From positions 32,964,230 through 33,028,229 of the forward strand of contig CM032121.1 of the NCBI GenBank assembly GCA_018894105.1: a stretch of 64,000 nt of DNA. The letters run 5' to 3'. Below are positions 49,825-62,998 of the stretch, piece after piece (the stretch's first letter is position 1; each line of letters starts with the position of its first letter). The notes under the pieces were generated by a model. It had not been told where the DNA came from. It was given only the letters and a program-made list of their open reading frames with translations, and did no database searches. Position numbers and translations under genes: made by a program. Origin of the DNA: Jacaranda mimosifolia (Eukaryota; Streptophyta; Magnoliopsida; Lamiales; Bignoniaceae).

Positions 49825-52800
49825 CATTTTTTAAGTGAGAGATAAGAATCCACTGAATATTGACTTTCTTGAGAGTTATGCTGAATTTTAGAAGGATACG
49901 ATAATATGTAAGAGGGACAGAAAAAATTTGTAAGTTTATCCCTTTTTTTTTTATTATTTATCTCAAGGAAAACTTATTAAGAACAAACAATTAGTACTTT
50001 GTTCATTAAGATTTTAAAACAAAAAGGAAAAGATCTCGGTTAAAGCTGTGCAGCACAATCAACCATGTAAAACTTAAGACCACAAAAGGCAGGAAGGTTG
50101 CCTCATCTTCAGCGTGAACACTTGAGCAATCTCGATGATTAAAAGCTTCGCCATTGTAATAGGCATGATGTTTCCTTTTTTACTATACTACTGTGCAAGT
50201 GTAAGTGAAACATCTGATTTCAATTACACCACACAAGAATCTGCTCTACCAATGTAGGCAAGAATGTTTCATCCCATAAATATAGTCCACCACAAGAATA
50301 ACCTCCGTTATCTAAACAATGTGCACTTATTGCTTGTTCCTGGGGTGTACACCAGGTGGCATCCTTGCGACATGGTCCCAACTCTGTGTGTGTGTGTGTG
50401 TGTGTCAATCATTGTTCTATCACCACGATTAAACAAATATCGAAATTCAGATCATATTGACACATAATGCTTGCCAACTTCTAAGATGAAAGGATTCTAT
50501 AACGTTACAACCAAATGAAGTATGAAATACTAGCTACTATATAACACATGTGTCGCCTACGAGACAACTCTTAAAAGGCTTTAAGGTTTGAGAAATGCAA
50601 TGATGAAGAGAAAAGACCAAAGTACCCTTCCCCCCAGCATGCTAGTTTCCTCTCGGATAACCATATATAAAAACTCATTTGGTGTGTACACAAACAACTA
50701 AAAAGTTCAAGAAAAGGGCTACTTAAATTGGATTAAATTATTAATCAACTAGTCGTAATAATTTACAGGCACCTGATGAGGAATTGAATTACCAATTGAA
50801 ACAACGAAAAGTATATAGAAAAATTTACACATAGAAAAAACGTATAAAAAATAGGATACGTCTAAATGAAGACAGTTATGCTAACTTTTCATGGCATGAT
50901 CGTTTAGTTGATTCAGCAAAGTTGTTAAAGGCAGAGGCAACACGCTTTAGAAAGACTCCATGGCCACTAAGATATTCGCCATCTTTCTATTGGAATGTCT
51001 CAGAAGGAAAACCATAGTTGCAAGAAAAGTAACAAAACATACCAATTAGATTGAGTTATGGATATTGCACCAGTATAGGCGGTAGACCAATTACCTCTAA
51101 AACAACGAATATTCCACATGGAGAAGAAAAACAGAGATTGGAAACAATCTCTTTAGAATATGCCGCAGCCTACCACCCAAGTGGTATCACAAGAAGAAGG
51201 AATGAACTTTGAAAGTAAGATACATCAAAGGAACAATAAACTGAATAGGAAGTTTTCTAAACTTAGATCTATTAAACCTAAAATCAGAGAACTTAAGACA
51301 AAGCATGACCAAGTCAGTATGCACTAATTCACAGATCTGGTTTAATAACAATTTGGTTGAATGCCACGCCTCTACTTTCGATCAATGGCCATCTTGGATG
51401 GCTCTCATGACTGAGTCAGGTGCAAAGACAAAATAGGACATTTGACACCCTTAACAAATTGTTCGGAAGAAAAAATAAATCATTTGGGCAAAATAATCCA
51501 GATGAAGCAAAAACAATGGAGTCTCTCAATCCCCTTGAACCTCTCAGTCCAACGATAAGAACCAATGAGCTCCATTGGCTGTAAACCAAAAGATAGTCAG
51601 CATGATTGCCTAATGCCCACACTTTGCACTAAATACTCGGCATCACTATTGTGTTGCTCCTTGTCCTCTATTAATCACAAGTCCTCAAGCACCCACTTTT
51701 CTCCTGACCACCTGGATCAGAGCATACATTCACATGCATACAAGTGCACCGCACCAGCACCACCAGAAACCTTCACTTGTTACAGCCTATAAGCACAAAT
51801 GGGTCAAGGTTTTAATAGAGTGAATGTTTCCTAAGCCTCTCCAGGACTTCCCAACCATCAGATCATGGTTTAAGCTTTAAGAATGGCCCTTGAAAGATGT
51901 GAAAGAAGAAAATCTTATTGAAAAACCCAAGCTATTCAATGAGGCTATGCTTGATTGACTTGCACTGCATACAATCATATATTTTCAGATATGATGCAAG
52001 GTATTTGCTTTTTCAAATTAAGTATACCTTTGAGTACGTCTAATCTAGTTCAAAATTTTCTCCGACAACCAACATTTTATTACGTCCCTGAACTTTCAAT
52101 TTCATTATAATAGGTAATGTAAATATAGTAAAAGAAAATTAAAGAAAGAAACAATTGCATATAGCATTAAGTTCATCACCTGATGAATAAAAGGTTCGAA
52201 AGTGTCACGAGCCTTTGCGGCAGCAATTACACAAGATGTCCTGAACTCCCAAAATGCAAATAAATAAAAATGTAAAAAAAATAATAATAAAGTTTTGCAA
52301 GAAAAGTCAATTTCAGGTCATAATTTTGAGAAGCAAGAAACTCATAATAGCTTGAATAATTTGTTCCGTCATGCAACACCACAAGCATTTACAATTTCTT
52401 CATGTGAAATAGGAGGGCATTTGATTCCCCCAACCACAAAACAGAACTCAGCCATTGCACGATGGTATTGAGCACCTCCATAAAGATGCATCCCTGCATT
52501 CTGCACAGCAGAAAAGAGAATAGCAACAAAAAACTTGGAAAGAAACTCTGGACAAATTACAAACGGACATCAAGAATCTAACTTCTTCCTAAATCAGCAC
52601 CAGGTGAATAGCAAAACAATCTCACAGTATTATCAGAAGCTAGAAAATAGCAAGAAAATTATAAGAAAGATTAGGAAAGTAAGATAGCGATGCTACTTCA
52701 AATGGTTCAACTAGAATGTATGGGTAATCACACTTTTGAAGAGCGCAAGTTCACTAATAAGAAAAGTATGAATGTAAAAGTGAAAGGTTCAACAAAGTGC

Positions 52801-54116
52801 AGCTGCTTTTCGAATTAAAGTGAAGTCATCTACAAAGGTTATGAAAACACAATCTTACCAAATTCTGACTAAGAGCAGAATAACCATTGATGCATAAACT
52901 GAGATTTTAGAACACATCAGAGAGAGGTGTAGTCAAATGCTAATACACTTGGTATGTCAAACCTTATAATGATAGATGCAAATGCAAGCATGGTAATTCA
53001 ACATTATTTCATCAATACAGGAAAATCTTAGCATATCAAATAACTAAAACCATTCCTGCAATTCTTTTGTAATTGATGCAACTGGCCAACAACCCAAATA
53101 GATTTGAAGTCATTGAAAATGCTTTAACTAGAAAATGACGAATAAAATGTTGTAGGCATATAAGTTAGATAGCTTGTCAGAACCAGCAAATTCTCTTATG
53201 TTCATAAGCGCTATGGAAGTACATCCAAAGGGAAAATATGAATGTAATCTAATATTTAAACTTTCTCAACACAAAACAAGAAGACATATAACAACAAGAT
53301 GCTAAGCCAATAAACAAATGAGGACTTACAGGTATTAACTTTTGTCGAAACTGAAGGCCATCAGTGCCAATAAATGCACCACCATTAACCCTCTCATCTT
53401 GCAGTGTTTCTCCTGCAAAGAGTACATATTTCCTTCATATCAGGGTGGTATAACCAATTTCAGCAAGAGAGGTGGGAAATGGTTTTATAATCAGTTCAAA
53501 CAAGTCACAAGATGACATCGTAATACTTCAAACAAAAATAATAGCATCAGCTTCGGGGATAATTTGAAAATGAGACTGAAAATGCATACAGAAGTGAGCT
53601 AACTAGCATAAGAACAATTGTATTACTCGGTTAAAATTAGAAATAACACAATAAGACTTTTAACATACCATTCTTCTTAACATAAACTTATAGAATTACA
53701 AATTACTGTAGCTATAAACAAAGTTTGACCCAAAAAGGGGTCCTCTTAACATAATTCTCATCAGTATCAGCCTTTAAAGCAATGGCAACATCAAATTTTC
53801 TACTAACTTTACAGTAATGTCAATACAAGATTATCCAATTATTAAACTCAGCATCCAATTTATTTAAAGCTTTTTGCATTTCATGAAACCCACAAAGTCT
53901 TTCTTTCCCTCACTAAGATCAGAAATTACAAGACGAAAAATGGGGGAATGCACAAGACATAAGCTCTCAAGCTTCCTCACCAGTTACAATTGTGCAAACA
54001 GCATTATTGCAACATCACAGAGCTCTATTCAACTTTACTTCTGGTTTTATACTCCCAATGGCCCGAGTTTTATATGTATACTTGCTTGAAACCAGTTCAA
54101 CATGAAGAATAAAATT

Positions 54117-55059
54117 GGGTAATTGGCACTTTGCATCCAAAAAACACATTTAAAAGCTACTTTGCACCCTTAAAACAAAAAAGTGGCATAATGCACCCTA
54201 AAAATATATTTTCTTTGACAAGTTGCACCCCAAAGTGATTTTTTATCAAAATAACTCAATTTAAGCGATGGCAAAAATGTTCAAATACCTTCTAAGGTTA
54301 ATATCTCACTTAAATTTTAAAATTTACTTTACTTTTCTTCCAAAAAATTGACCTGTATAAAAAAGAAATGAGTCATTCATCTCCAAATTCACATATAAGG
54401 TTTTCTTCATAATCATTCAATCACCATCTCAAAACTCAAATTATCATAAAATTAGCCTTAAATTTCAATTATCATCAGAGCCATGGTGTGAAAATTGAGG
54501 AATAATCTTCAGCCTTCTGGTTATGGTAAGAATTTTTTTTTTCCTTGCAATTTTTTTATTGAAATTATCTTTTGGTAAGAAATAGTGTTCTCTTTGCCAT
54601 TTTAAAATACTAATTTTGAATTGAAAAATGATGACAATAATAATAAGAAAAAAAGTTGAAATTGAGTTTTAAAAAACAAAAGTAAAATAGAAATGATTAA
54701 ATGATGGCATTATTTTTTTCAAATTTTTTTTTTTGGATAGTTAATTGATGGCATGAGTTTGATCGTTCCATTGTTTGTCATATATCTTCATTTTCTTTTT
54801 ATTTTTTGGATTTATATAGAAGTTTTGACTTGCTACATAAAATTCTAAAATTACCTTATTAAATGATGATAAGAAAGTTTCTATAAAGTGTTTGGACATT
54901 TTTTCCCTTGTCAATATTGAGTTATCTTGACAAAAAAGCATTTTGGGGTGCAATCTGCAAAAAGAAATATATTTTTATGGTGCATTCTACTATATTTTTA
55001 TTTTAATGATGCAAAGTGCTTATTAAATGGATTTTCGGGGTGCAAAGTGCCAATTACCC
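54117..55059. mobile_element. Mutator-like MITE, 943 bp, in a DRP5B intron
   Basis: The left end is GGGTAATTGGCACTTTGCA; the right end is its reverse complement over the same 19 bases. Flanks are aataaaatt (54108-54116) and aattaaatt (55061-55069), a 9-bp duplication with one mismatch. Inner flanks keep the theme of GCACCCTAAAA / TTGGGGTGCAA. No coding capacity. Confidence 0.85.
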
Positions 55060-55613
55060 GAATTAAATTAGTTAGCCCTTTAATATGTTTCTTACCAGCC
55101 GCATCTGAAGTGTACTTCAAACTTATCTCTAAATTATACTTTCCACCATCATATCCATTTAGATGCGAATAAATATAGAGTACGAATTTTGAAAACCACC
55201 TGGATTTCTTGGAGAGACTTTTCTTGCAGAATTGATGGGTCAGAGTCAGATAAGAGGTAGTAGAGTGGGGTGTAGCAATCGGGATTGAACTTCATGCGGA
55301 GGGTAATGGGGCAGCCAGCGTGGTTGAACTGGAATCCCATTAGGGCCTCCACCAGTGCGCTCTTTATGTTAGTCTAGTGACCCACCACGGGCACCGCCGG
55401 CACGTCGAACGGCGTCGATAACTCCTGCGCCAGACTGTGCAGCTCATTGTACGCTCGTACAGCTTCCATTGCTGTTTTCCTTTTCTGCTGACCCTCCATC
55501 ACTGTTGAATTGTTTATTGGAGTCTGTCTCATCCATTCTATCTATGTCTCTCTCTTTTTGGGTTGGACAGTTGGAGGGAGTGAGGGAAGAGTGTGTGCTT
55601 ATTCAATCCTGCA

Positions 55614-55654
<41 letters not shown>
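55614..55654 (+). repeat. Compound (TA)n(GA)n microsatellite
   Basis: About ten TA units followed by about ten GA units, 115 bp upstream of the DRP5B pseudogene start. Confidence 0.9.
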
Positions 55655-55656
<2 letters not shown>

Positions 55657-55930
55657 AAAAAGAAAAGGAGTCAAGGAGTTGAAAGGGCTTCAGTTGCGCC
55701 ATTATGATGAGATTTGGTGCTGGACAAAGCGAGACCACGATTTTTAAGTTTTTTTGGGCTCCGCTTGACGGATTAATGGGGTTTTGGTCGGAGGAGAAGG
55801 GAGGAATTCGGCTGGACATTTGAGACGGCGGTGGAAGGTGGGTATTAGGATGAAGAAGAGATTGGATAATTGGAGTTGGAAGAGGAATAAAAATTTACAA
55901 GATCAAGTATTTTTGCTATTGAAAAATTAA

Positions 55931-57003
55931 GGGTAAATGGCACTTTGCCCATTCAAATTTAATTAATTTGGCACATTATCGTTAAAAATAACTAAAAGGC
56001 ATTTCACCCGCTTAATTTAGAATTACTAAAATACTTTGTCCTCCAAATACAATTCTTGGCGAATGATATGGTTGAAAAAAAGATTATTCTTGTTATTTTC
56101 ACTTTTTTCCATATTTTTCCACTCAAAAACAAGGAACTCAACTATTTTTGTCATTTTTGCATTATTGAGTTCAAAAATAAAGAAGTTTATCTACCAAAAA
56201 CAATAGGATTTAGGGGTACTTTTTTTTATTCTTACATTCAATTAGCTCATTTGCATTCTCCTATTGTTTAGGAAAATAATTGTTGATTGAAATACAATTG
56301 AATGAGTTTTAACACATGTATTTTAGTTAAAAATATTATTAGTCTTTCATTCATATGATTGTGTTGTAATTCATTTTTAAATGATTAATTCATTTTGTTA
56401 TCTAATTAGTAAGATTATTCTGCCTACTACATTAAAGAAGCAAAATCATTAATCTTATTTTTATTCTAAAACAAATTTTTCTTACTTTATAAAAGATATT
56501 TTTAGGAAATAGTAAAGCTCATGCTTTATTTTAGTAATGCTAAGATTGTCTAATCCATCTTTAAAGAATTAGAATCATTAATTTTGTCATTTCTCTAAAT
56601 TATAGTCATGCTGATTAGGAAGAAAAGAGAAAAAAGTGCTTACATACTGCATTTTTCTTCTTTAGGTTAATAGCTAATTCAACTTTTCGATTACAAACAT
56701 AATTAATTACTTTAGCAAGAAATGCACTTTACAAACTAATAGCTCTCTTGAGGGAATATATATAGATACACACACAACATATTGCATAAAATATCACACA
56801 AATATATTGAGGAATGTGGAGAAAAGTGAAAATGACAAGAATAGCCTTTTTCTCCAGCCATATAATCTGTCAGAAATTGTATTTGGGGGGTAAAGTGTTC
56901 CAATAACTCTAAGTTGAGGAGGTGAAGTGCTTTTTAGTTATTTTTGAAGGGTAATGTGCCAAAATAATTAAATTTGGGGGCGGGTGTCAAGTGCCATTTA
57001 ACC
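55931..57003. mobile_element. Mutator-like TIR element, 1.07 kb
   Basis: The left end is GGGTAAATGGCACTTTGCCC; the reverse-complemented right end is GGTTAAATGGCACTTGACAC. Inverted similarity extends about 130 bp inward (AATTTGGCACATTA, TAAAAATAACTAAAA). It is flanked by an exact 9-bp duplication aaaaattaa at 55922-55930 and 57004-57012. The interior is AT-rich and non-coding. Confidence 0.9.
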
Positions 57004-57012
57004 AAAAATTAA

Positions 57013-57578
57013 ATTACTTCAAATTTTTGGTTCAAACAAAGGGTATTTTTAGAAGAAAAAAAAATTGAATAAAAGAAAAATTAGGAATTTCAAAGAGAAC
57101 AATAAAAATATTAAATTATTTGATTAAATTTTATTTATTTTTAAAATAAATATATTTTAACGTAGATATTAATTTAGTTGTAAATTAACAATAGTAAAAT
57201 ACTTGCATTACAATAGATAACAATGAGATATTAGGGCCATAGAAAAGCCCTTGTTTTTACCCCTAGTTTTCTAATTAAGGCAAAGGTAAACATTACAGAA
57301 GTTCTTGCAGTTGGGCGTTTTTCACTTGCCAAAAAAAGAAATCGTGTTCTATTTTCCATTTTTTTTTATTTTTTATTTTCGTAAAAGTCAAGTTTCATAA
57401 ATAATTAATTGTGATAGAGGGGAAAACTGTACAACCAATTTATGCTATCCCAATCATATATAATAATAATCCAAATATTTTATCATATTATTATATTTTT
57501 TATTTAAAAAATCATAAATCATTTGAATACATATTTACAATAAAATAATCGATCCTTGAATGTCATCATCATGGGTAA
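57013..57578. other. AT-rich spacer
   Basis: Short AT-rich stretch between two MITEs; nothing recognised. Confidence 0.6.
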
Positions 57579-57587
57579 TCAAATTTA

Positions 57588-57910
57588 GGGATAATTGGAG
57601 TTAACCCCCCAACCTATAGCCTCATTTGCACATTGCCCCCCAATTATTATTGATGTGCAATTTTACCACTCGAACTATTGAAATGTGCGCCAACACCACC
57701 TTTGTCCATTTCCGGTGGAATCCAACCTATCAGCATTGGACACGTGGACTGAAGGCACCGAAATATTCTTGTTAGATTGCACCGAAAATGTGCAAATGTG
57801 GTGTTGGCGAATATTTTTATTAGTTCAAGTGGTGAAATTGCACATCGACAATGGTTGGGGGACAATGTGCAAAGGAGGTCATAGGATGGGGGGTTAACTG
57901 CAATTATCCC
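57588..57910. mobile_element. Mutator-like MITE, 323 bp, near-palindromic
   Basis: The left end is GGGATAATTGGAGTTAACCC; the reverse-complemented right end is GGGATAATTGCAGTTAACCC. The arms remain similar for well over 100 bp (TTTGCACATTG, GATGTGCAATTT, CCACT-GAACTA). It is flanked by an exact 9-bp duplication tcaaattta at 57579-57587 and 57911-57919. The transcript would form a long hairpin. Confidence 0.93.
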
Positions 57911-58157
57911 TCAAATTTATTGCATACATGCACCAAATTACTTCGTTTTCTTCGTAAGAATAATTGTGTTTGATGTGATTATTAATTCGTTTATGAGTTA
58001 ATAATTTTATGAAATAATGAAATCTCATTGATTATTTATGGAAGGGTTGTAACTTATGGTTGTATGCCATTTAATAATGTATAGTTATAACTATTTACAT
58101 ATAATTGTTGATTAATGTCGATATGTGTTCGATGGGGACACCCTCCTATGCTCTATA

Positions 58158-60641
58158 TGTCACGTCACAAATTCGGGATATAACACGACAGTGCCCCTAA
58201 GCCCAAAGACTCAGAGATACTAAGCCTTAGATTCAATAGAGCATGCTAAATTTTCCAACAAAAAAAAAAGAAGCTATTATTAAATAATCCCAAAATTAAA
58301 TCGTTACAATGAAAGATAATCAATTACTTGTCTTAATAATCAAACTTGAATATCCAAGAACTCAAAGAAAATTTCCTAATCAATCTAACTAGAAAATTTA
58401 AACATCAAATGCATCTATTCTAAAAACACCAATCTCTTGTCACCATTCCCAAAATTGATTATCTTCCTTGTCCTGAACTAAGTTATCTGCAAATTGGTAA
58501 ATTAATATCTTATGAGCGACACTTCGCTCAGTAAATAAATCTTCTTCTCCTCCTACTAAATTTGAGCGTGTATAATATTAAACAGAAGAAAAGAAATCAT
58601 TGAAGACAAGAATACTTGCTTCTTCTTCTTTTTTATTAATAACAATTCAATGCAAAAAAATAAAGGAATCATCTTATCAGAAAATTTCAGAATATATTTT
58701 CAGAGTAATTGGGAACAAAAGTTACACAACTTATCAGAAACTTTCAATTCATTAATTAACCATGCTCATGAACTTTTGGGATTCTAATTGGTTATCTTGG
58801 CCAAGATCTTAACTACAACGCCGTTAAGTGGCTTCGGAATTCTTAACTACAACGCCGTTAAAAGGCTTAAGAAATCTTAACTACAATGCCATTAAGTGGC
58901 TTCAAAAATCTTTTGCTACTATAACCCCTAGCACAGTTACGGAACTCGTTCCTACCGATAGTTTCCTGATTATTCAGAGCATCGATCCTTTTTATTATTT
59001 ATTTCGACAAAAAGTACTATATCTTGTGCAAGTATTCAGAAAGATTTTATTTTACATGCTCAAATCCTAAAAAAAAATAAGTTTTGTGCATGCAAAAAAG
59101 TCTAATAAACAGTTAAATATTTGCATATAGAAAATTCTACAATAAATACCTTTAGATCTAAAAGTTTAATAAAAAGAACATGTCATTTATTTTTGATGCA
59201 TAAATCATTCATACAGAAAATATTTTCAATAGAAAAAAAATAGAGATTTACTTATACCAAAATCCTAAAACCCAAAGTTTCCCTCAGATTTGAGCTACCG
59301 CTTAAGCCTTCTCTACTAACTCTAGAACAGAAAAATAGGATGTTAGTACCTCAAAATGAAATTTCCTACCGATATTTAAAGAATAAATAGAAAAATTGGT
59401 ATCTGCTTACCTTTGAGTATGACTTCTTTATTTCCTACTGATTAGGTATTTATACTACCAGACTAGGTATTTTGTATAGACTACAACTCTTATCAGGATT
59501 AGATGACTAACCTTTTTTCAAAGTCATAACTTCTCACAAAATTCTAACTCCTCAAATTTGATCTGATCTCCATCCTAGAAAATGATAACTCAAAGCTAAA
59601 GAGATAGTTCTAAAATCCTAATCTTATCAGGATTAGGTAGTTACTGAAATACCTAGAATATTTAACTTGTCATGATTGGATAATTACTAAAATTTCCAAG
59701 CTCATGACTAAATATTCGAAATACTAACTTTTTAATGATTTAATAATTCTGGATCTTAGCTAACTATTACCATTTAGTAATTAAATAATAGGGAATATCT
59801 ATAATGAATTTTTGCATGAAAGCCTAAGATTTTTATGGGGTCAAAAACTATCCAAATAGAGTTTTAAAATGGTGGGAAGACCTCTAGAATTATTCATCTA
59901 TCCATAAATCCGAAAATTCCATAAAAATATAATTTATGTCATCTTTAACATAAAAATCATGGACCTAAGCCCATAATTACTTCATAATAATTTGTGGGCT
60001 TATTCTCTACACTACTTATGGGCTTAATCATGACTTAAAATAAATTAAATAGTTTGGGCTATTATTACATCTAACATATAAAACACAAATACCATTTATA
60101 GGCTTATTTTTATACTAGGTATGGGCCTTAACAACTTGAAATAAATTAAATAATTTGGGTTAACTAGTACATCTTAAATCACTAATTTGATATGAACTAA
60201 AGATTAACATTTCCTTTGCCATAAATTGGCATCCAAAGTAGCTAGCTTAAAATCATTAATATAAAACCCAATCAATAAAGTTCCATCCAATAATTAACTT
60301 AATAAATTCTACATCTCCAACCATCACCAAGTAATTCTAAAAATATTATTAAAATCTAAAATCTATGTCTTTGAAATTGCGAATAAAAATCTAGATGAGT
60401 ATCTAAAATAGGATCCTTAATAACTCCCCAAAAGAATAATTTATATCCCATATTTATTTTCTATTAAAATCCCTTAAATATTGATCGAGTCCCAAATAAA
60501 TTTGTATTCTCATATTTTAGGAGAAGAGCAACCCAATAATATAAGTGAAAAATCAAAATCAAATAATTTTACTCCATAATTTCTACCATCCAATATTGTA
60601 TCTATATTATAATAATTCATATAAAGACTTGGGTTATTACA
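58158..60641 (-). mobile_element. Solo LTR, 2.48 kb, Ty3/gypsy-like
   Basis: On the plus strand it reads TGTCACGTCACAAATTCG to TTGGGTTATTACA, flanked by an exact 5-bp duplication ctata (58153-58157 and 60642-60646). Read on the minus strand it opens TGTAATAACCCAAG, and its end (CTTAGGGGCA, ATCCCGAATTTG) resembles the end of the 15802-18539 LTR, so minus is the likely orientation. No internal domain remains. It holds a short minisatellite. Confidence 0.82.
58807..58911 (+). repeat. About 36-bp tandem repeat in the LTR, three copies
   Basis: Three copies of a unit containing CTTAACTACAACGCCGTTAA followed by GTGGCTTC-like sequence; the last copy has ATGCCATTAA. Period is similar to the minisatellite in the other LTR although the sequence differs. 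Confidence 0.85.
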
Positions 60642-60649
60642 CTATAAAT

Positions 60650-62102
60650 GGGTAAATTGCACAACGCCCCCCTATGATATTTGGAATTAGCTGATAACCC
60701 CATGTGAAATACAAATTTGCTTCTATACCCTTTATGTTTTCGAAAATCATGCAATGAGCACCCCTGGGGAGGCAGGTGTCATTCATGTGTGGGTGTGCGC
60801 GATTTGGCATGTAATTTTATGTGTAAAAAGATGATCATGCCCCTCGCTTGTCAGCCGTTGCATTTTTTTTAAAGAAATCAACGGTCCAAATTAAATCATA
60901 TAACATCTTTAAAAAAAATAAGTAATATATTATTATATATATAATATAATTGATATATTTATAATATATAATCTAATATATAATACATATATATAATAAA
61001 TGTAAGTCCCACCCTACCCCAACCCACTGGCAGCCATGGCTGCCTGTCGACTTTGGGGAAGACAGGGGGGGCGGGGATTGGGGGGGGTGATGATAATATA
61101 TTTATAAATATATATGTTATATATAATATATTATATATTATATATTATATATACTTTGGGGAAGACGGGGGGGGGGGGGGGGGGGGGGTTGGAGGGGTGA
61201 TGATAATATATTTATAAATATATATACATGTTATATATAATATATTATATATTATATATAACATATATTATATATAGTCATATACAATATAAATGTTATA
61301 TATCATTTTCTATATATGCATATATATACATGTTATGATAAATTTATACATATGTATATTATATGTATATAAGTATAAATAAAAATTATATTTTATATTT
61401 TTACAAATAATGAATATTAAATAATTTTTATAATTATTATATGTAACTATAATTATATATTGTAATTATAAATAAAAATGTATTATTTAATTTTTATAAA
61501 TATTATATATTTTATATTTTTACATATGATAAATATTACTTAATTTGAAATGAAGAAAAAAATTATATATATTATATGTATAAATAAAAAACATATATCT
61601 TTATATTTATAGATGTACATATATTTTATATGTAACTATAAATAAAAAATATATTATTTAATTTTTATAAATATCATGTATTATTTAATTTTAAAAGAAT
61701 TAAAGAAAATTTATATATGGATATATGTGACATGTATAAATAAATAATATATAATATCTTTATAGATAAATTTATACATGTACATATATTATATAAGTGT
61801 AAAAACTATATTATATACTTTTTCAAAATTATTAATAGACTTATATATGTATACATATTATATATAAGTATAAATACAAACATGTACCTTTTTTAAATTA
61901 ATTTGAAATGTATAAAAAAATAATCCTATTTAAGGGTAATTTTGTCTTTTTACTATTCAATGAACATTAAAGAATAATAATGTTGTTGGGTCAAGTGTGC
62001 AACATTCAACTAAACATAGGGGGTATAGGAGCAAATTTGTATTTCACAGGGGGTTATCAACCAATTTCAAATATCATAGGGTGGCGCTGTGCAATTTACC
62101 CT
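60650..62102. mobile_element. Mutator-like TIR element, 1.45 kb
   Basis: The left end is GGGTAAATTGCACAACGCCC; the reverse-complemented right end is GGGTAAATTGCACAGCGCCA. Inverted similarity runs about 85 bp, through CTATGATATTTG and ACAAATTTGCT. It is flanked by an exact 9-bp duplication actataaat at 60641-60649 and 62103-62111. The left copy overlaps the last base and TSD of the neighbouring solo LTR, so this element landed after it. The interior is nearly pure AT with a local duplication. Confidence 0.92.
61048..61262 (+). repeat. Internal tandem duplication with poly-G tracts
   Basis: Two copies of a roughly 105-bp unit: ACTTTGGGGAAGAC, a G-run (about 22 G at 61166-61187), GGGGTGATGATAATATATTT, then (TA)-rich sequence. 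A 16-bp perfect palindrome GGCAGCCATGGCTGCC lies just before it (about 61028). Confidence 0.8.
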
Positions 62103-62111
62103 ACTATAAAT

Positions 62112-62998
62112 GAGGATTATAGTTCTCTCTCTACACCATAAGTGTACATTTCATCCATCAATCCTACCCACCAAGAAATCAAGTCTCGGTGTCTACAGAT
62201 TTTGTATTCAGGGAGAAAGGTGCGCCCACTTATTTTATATATATATATATATATATATGGAGAAAATTGAAGTTATAGATTTTGGGTTTAATAAATTTTT
62301 GTGAATATTTATACATTAAGTATGATTTAATGCTTACATTCTTCTCCAAAGCTACTTCTTTAACTATTTAATATTAATTCTTCAGCAGTCAGTCAAATAT
62401 ACTAATTTGTGTATAAATGTCATACGGTCAAATGTAAATTTTCTAGAAGGCCGTTTCATTTTATTTTCTGGAGGCATTCTCATTTTTTGGAGAAAATAAA
62501 TAGTGAATAATTAGTTATAAGTGTCATTTTGAAAATGAAATATTGTTTGGATATTTTGTTTAAAATGAAATGATTATGTAGAGTTAAAAATAAATTATAT
62601 TTGGATATTGTTGTTTTTTTGTATTAAAAATCGTGCAAAATAAGAATAAGAGAAAATAAAATGTGAAAATGAAGAGAAAGTGTAACAGTGTGTTTCAGTG
62701 TTTGAAAAAATATACTGAGTATGAAAATATTTGTGAAAATAAGGAATAAATTAATAGCTTTTTATTTTTATTTTTAGATGAAAATGAAAATGAATTTTAA
62801 AAACAAAACCAAATGCGCACTAAATAGTATAATTCTCGGTCAATGTAATGTATTGGAAATTGTAGAAAGTTTTAATGCGAATTTCTTTTACCGGCAGGCT
62901 GTAGTCTGCAGTCAGCAGATTTGCTACAAGATATCTAGCTAGTAGCTACACACCCAAACTGGGTACTTAAAAAGAAGAAAGACACCATTTTTTTTTTG
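62112..62998. other. Spacer between inverted element copies
   Basis: Contains a (TA)n run at about 62236-62258. No coding similarity. A MITE-like pair of ends near 62449 and 62820 is too weak to call. Confidence 0.5.

Larger units (their letters stand above)
40910..55499 (-). pseudogene. DRP5B/ARC5 chloroplast-division dynamin, decayed, introns retained
   Basis: Exon remnants on the minus strand: 55499-55200, 53412-53330, 52500-52351, 52240-52180, about 51185-51108, about 50995-50890, 45789-45754 joined to 41703-41682, and about 41160-40910. Motifs in order: AYNELHSLAQELSTPFDVPA, SALVEALMGFQFNH, LQDERVNGGAFIGTDGLQF, MHLYGGAQYHRAMAEF, KCPPISHEEIVNACGV, SCVIAAAKARDTFEPFIHQ, HILKRLFPISVFLL, KDGEYLSGHGVFLKRVASAF, VEDLVSTTRYV, WSLHNK and LSNLAS. 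ARC5 is the dynamin-like GTPase that constricts dividing plastids and peroxisomes. Here the P-loop region TDGKS reads stop-TNIKS, GGGTKTRR is deleted, most of the GTPase domain is absent, the donor after 52351 is CT, and several stops occur. An exon is split by a CACTA element. The C-terminal part was not found. Confidence 0.9.

Noticed and set aside
62449..62822. Possible MITE with GTTTCATTTT-like ends
   Set aside because: End similarity is low and A/T-biased, with no target duplication.
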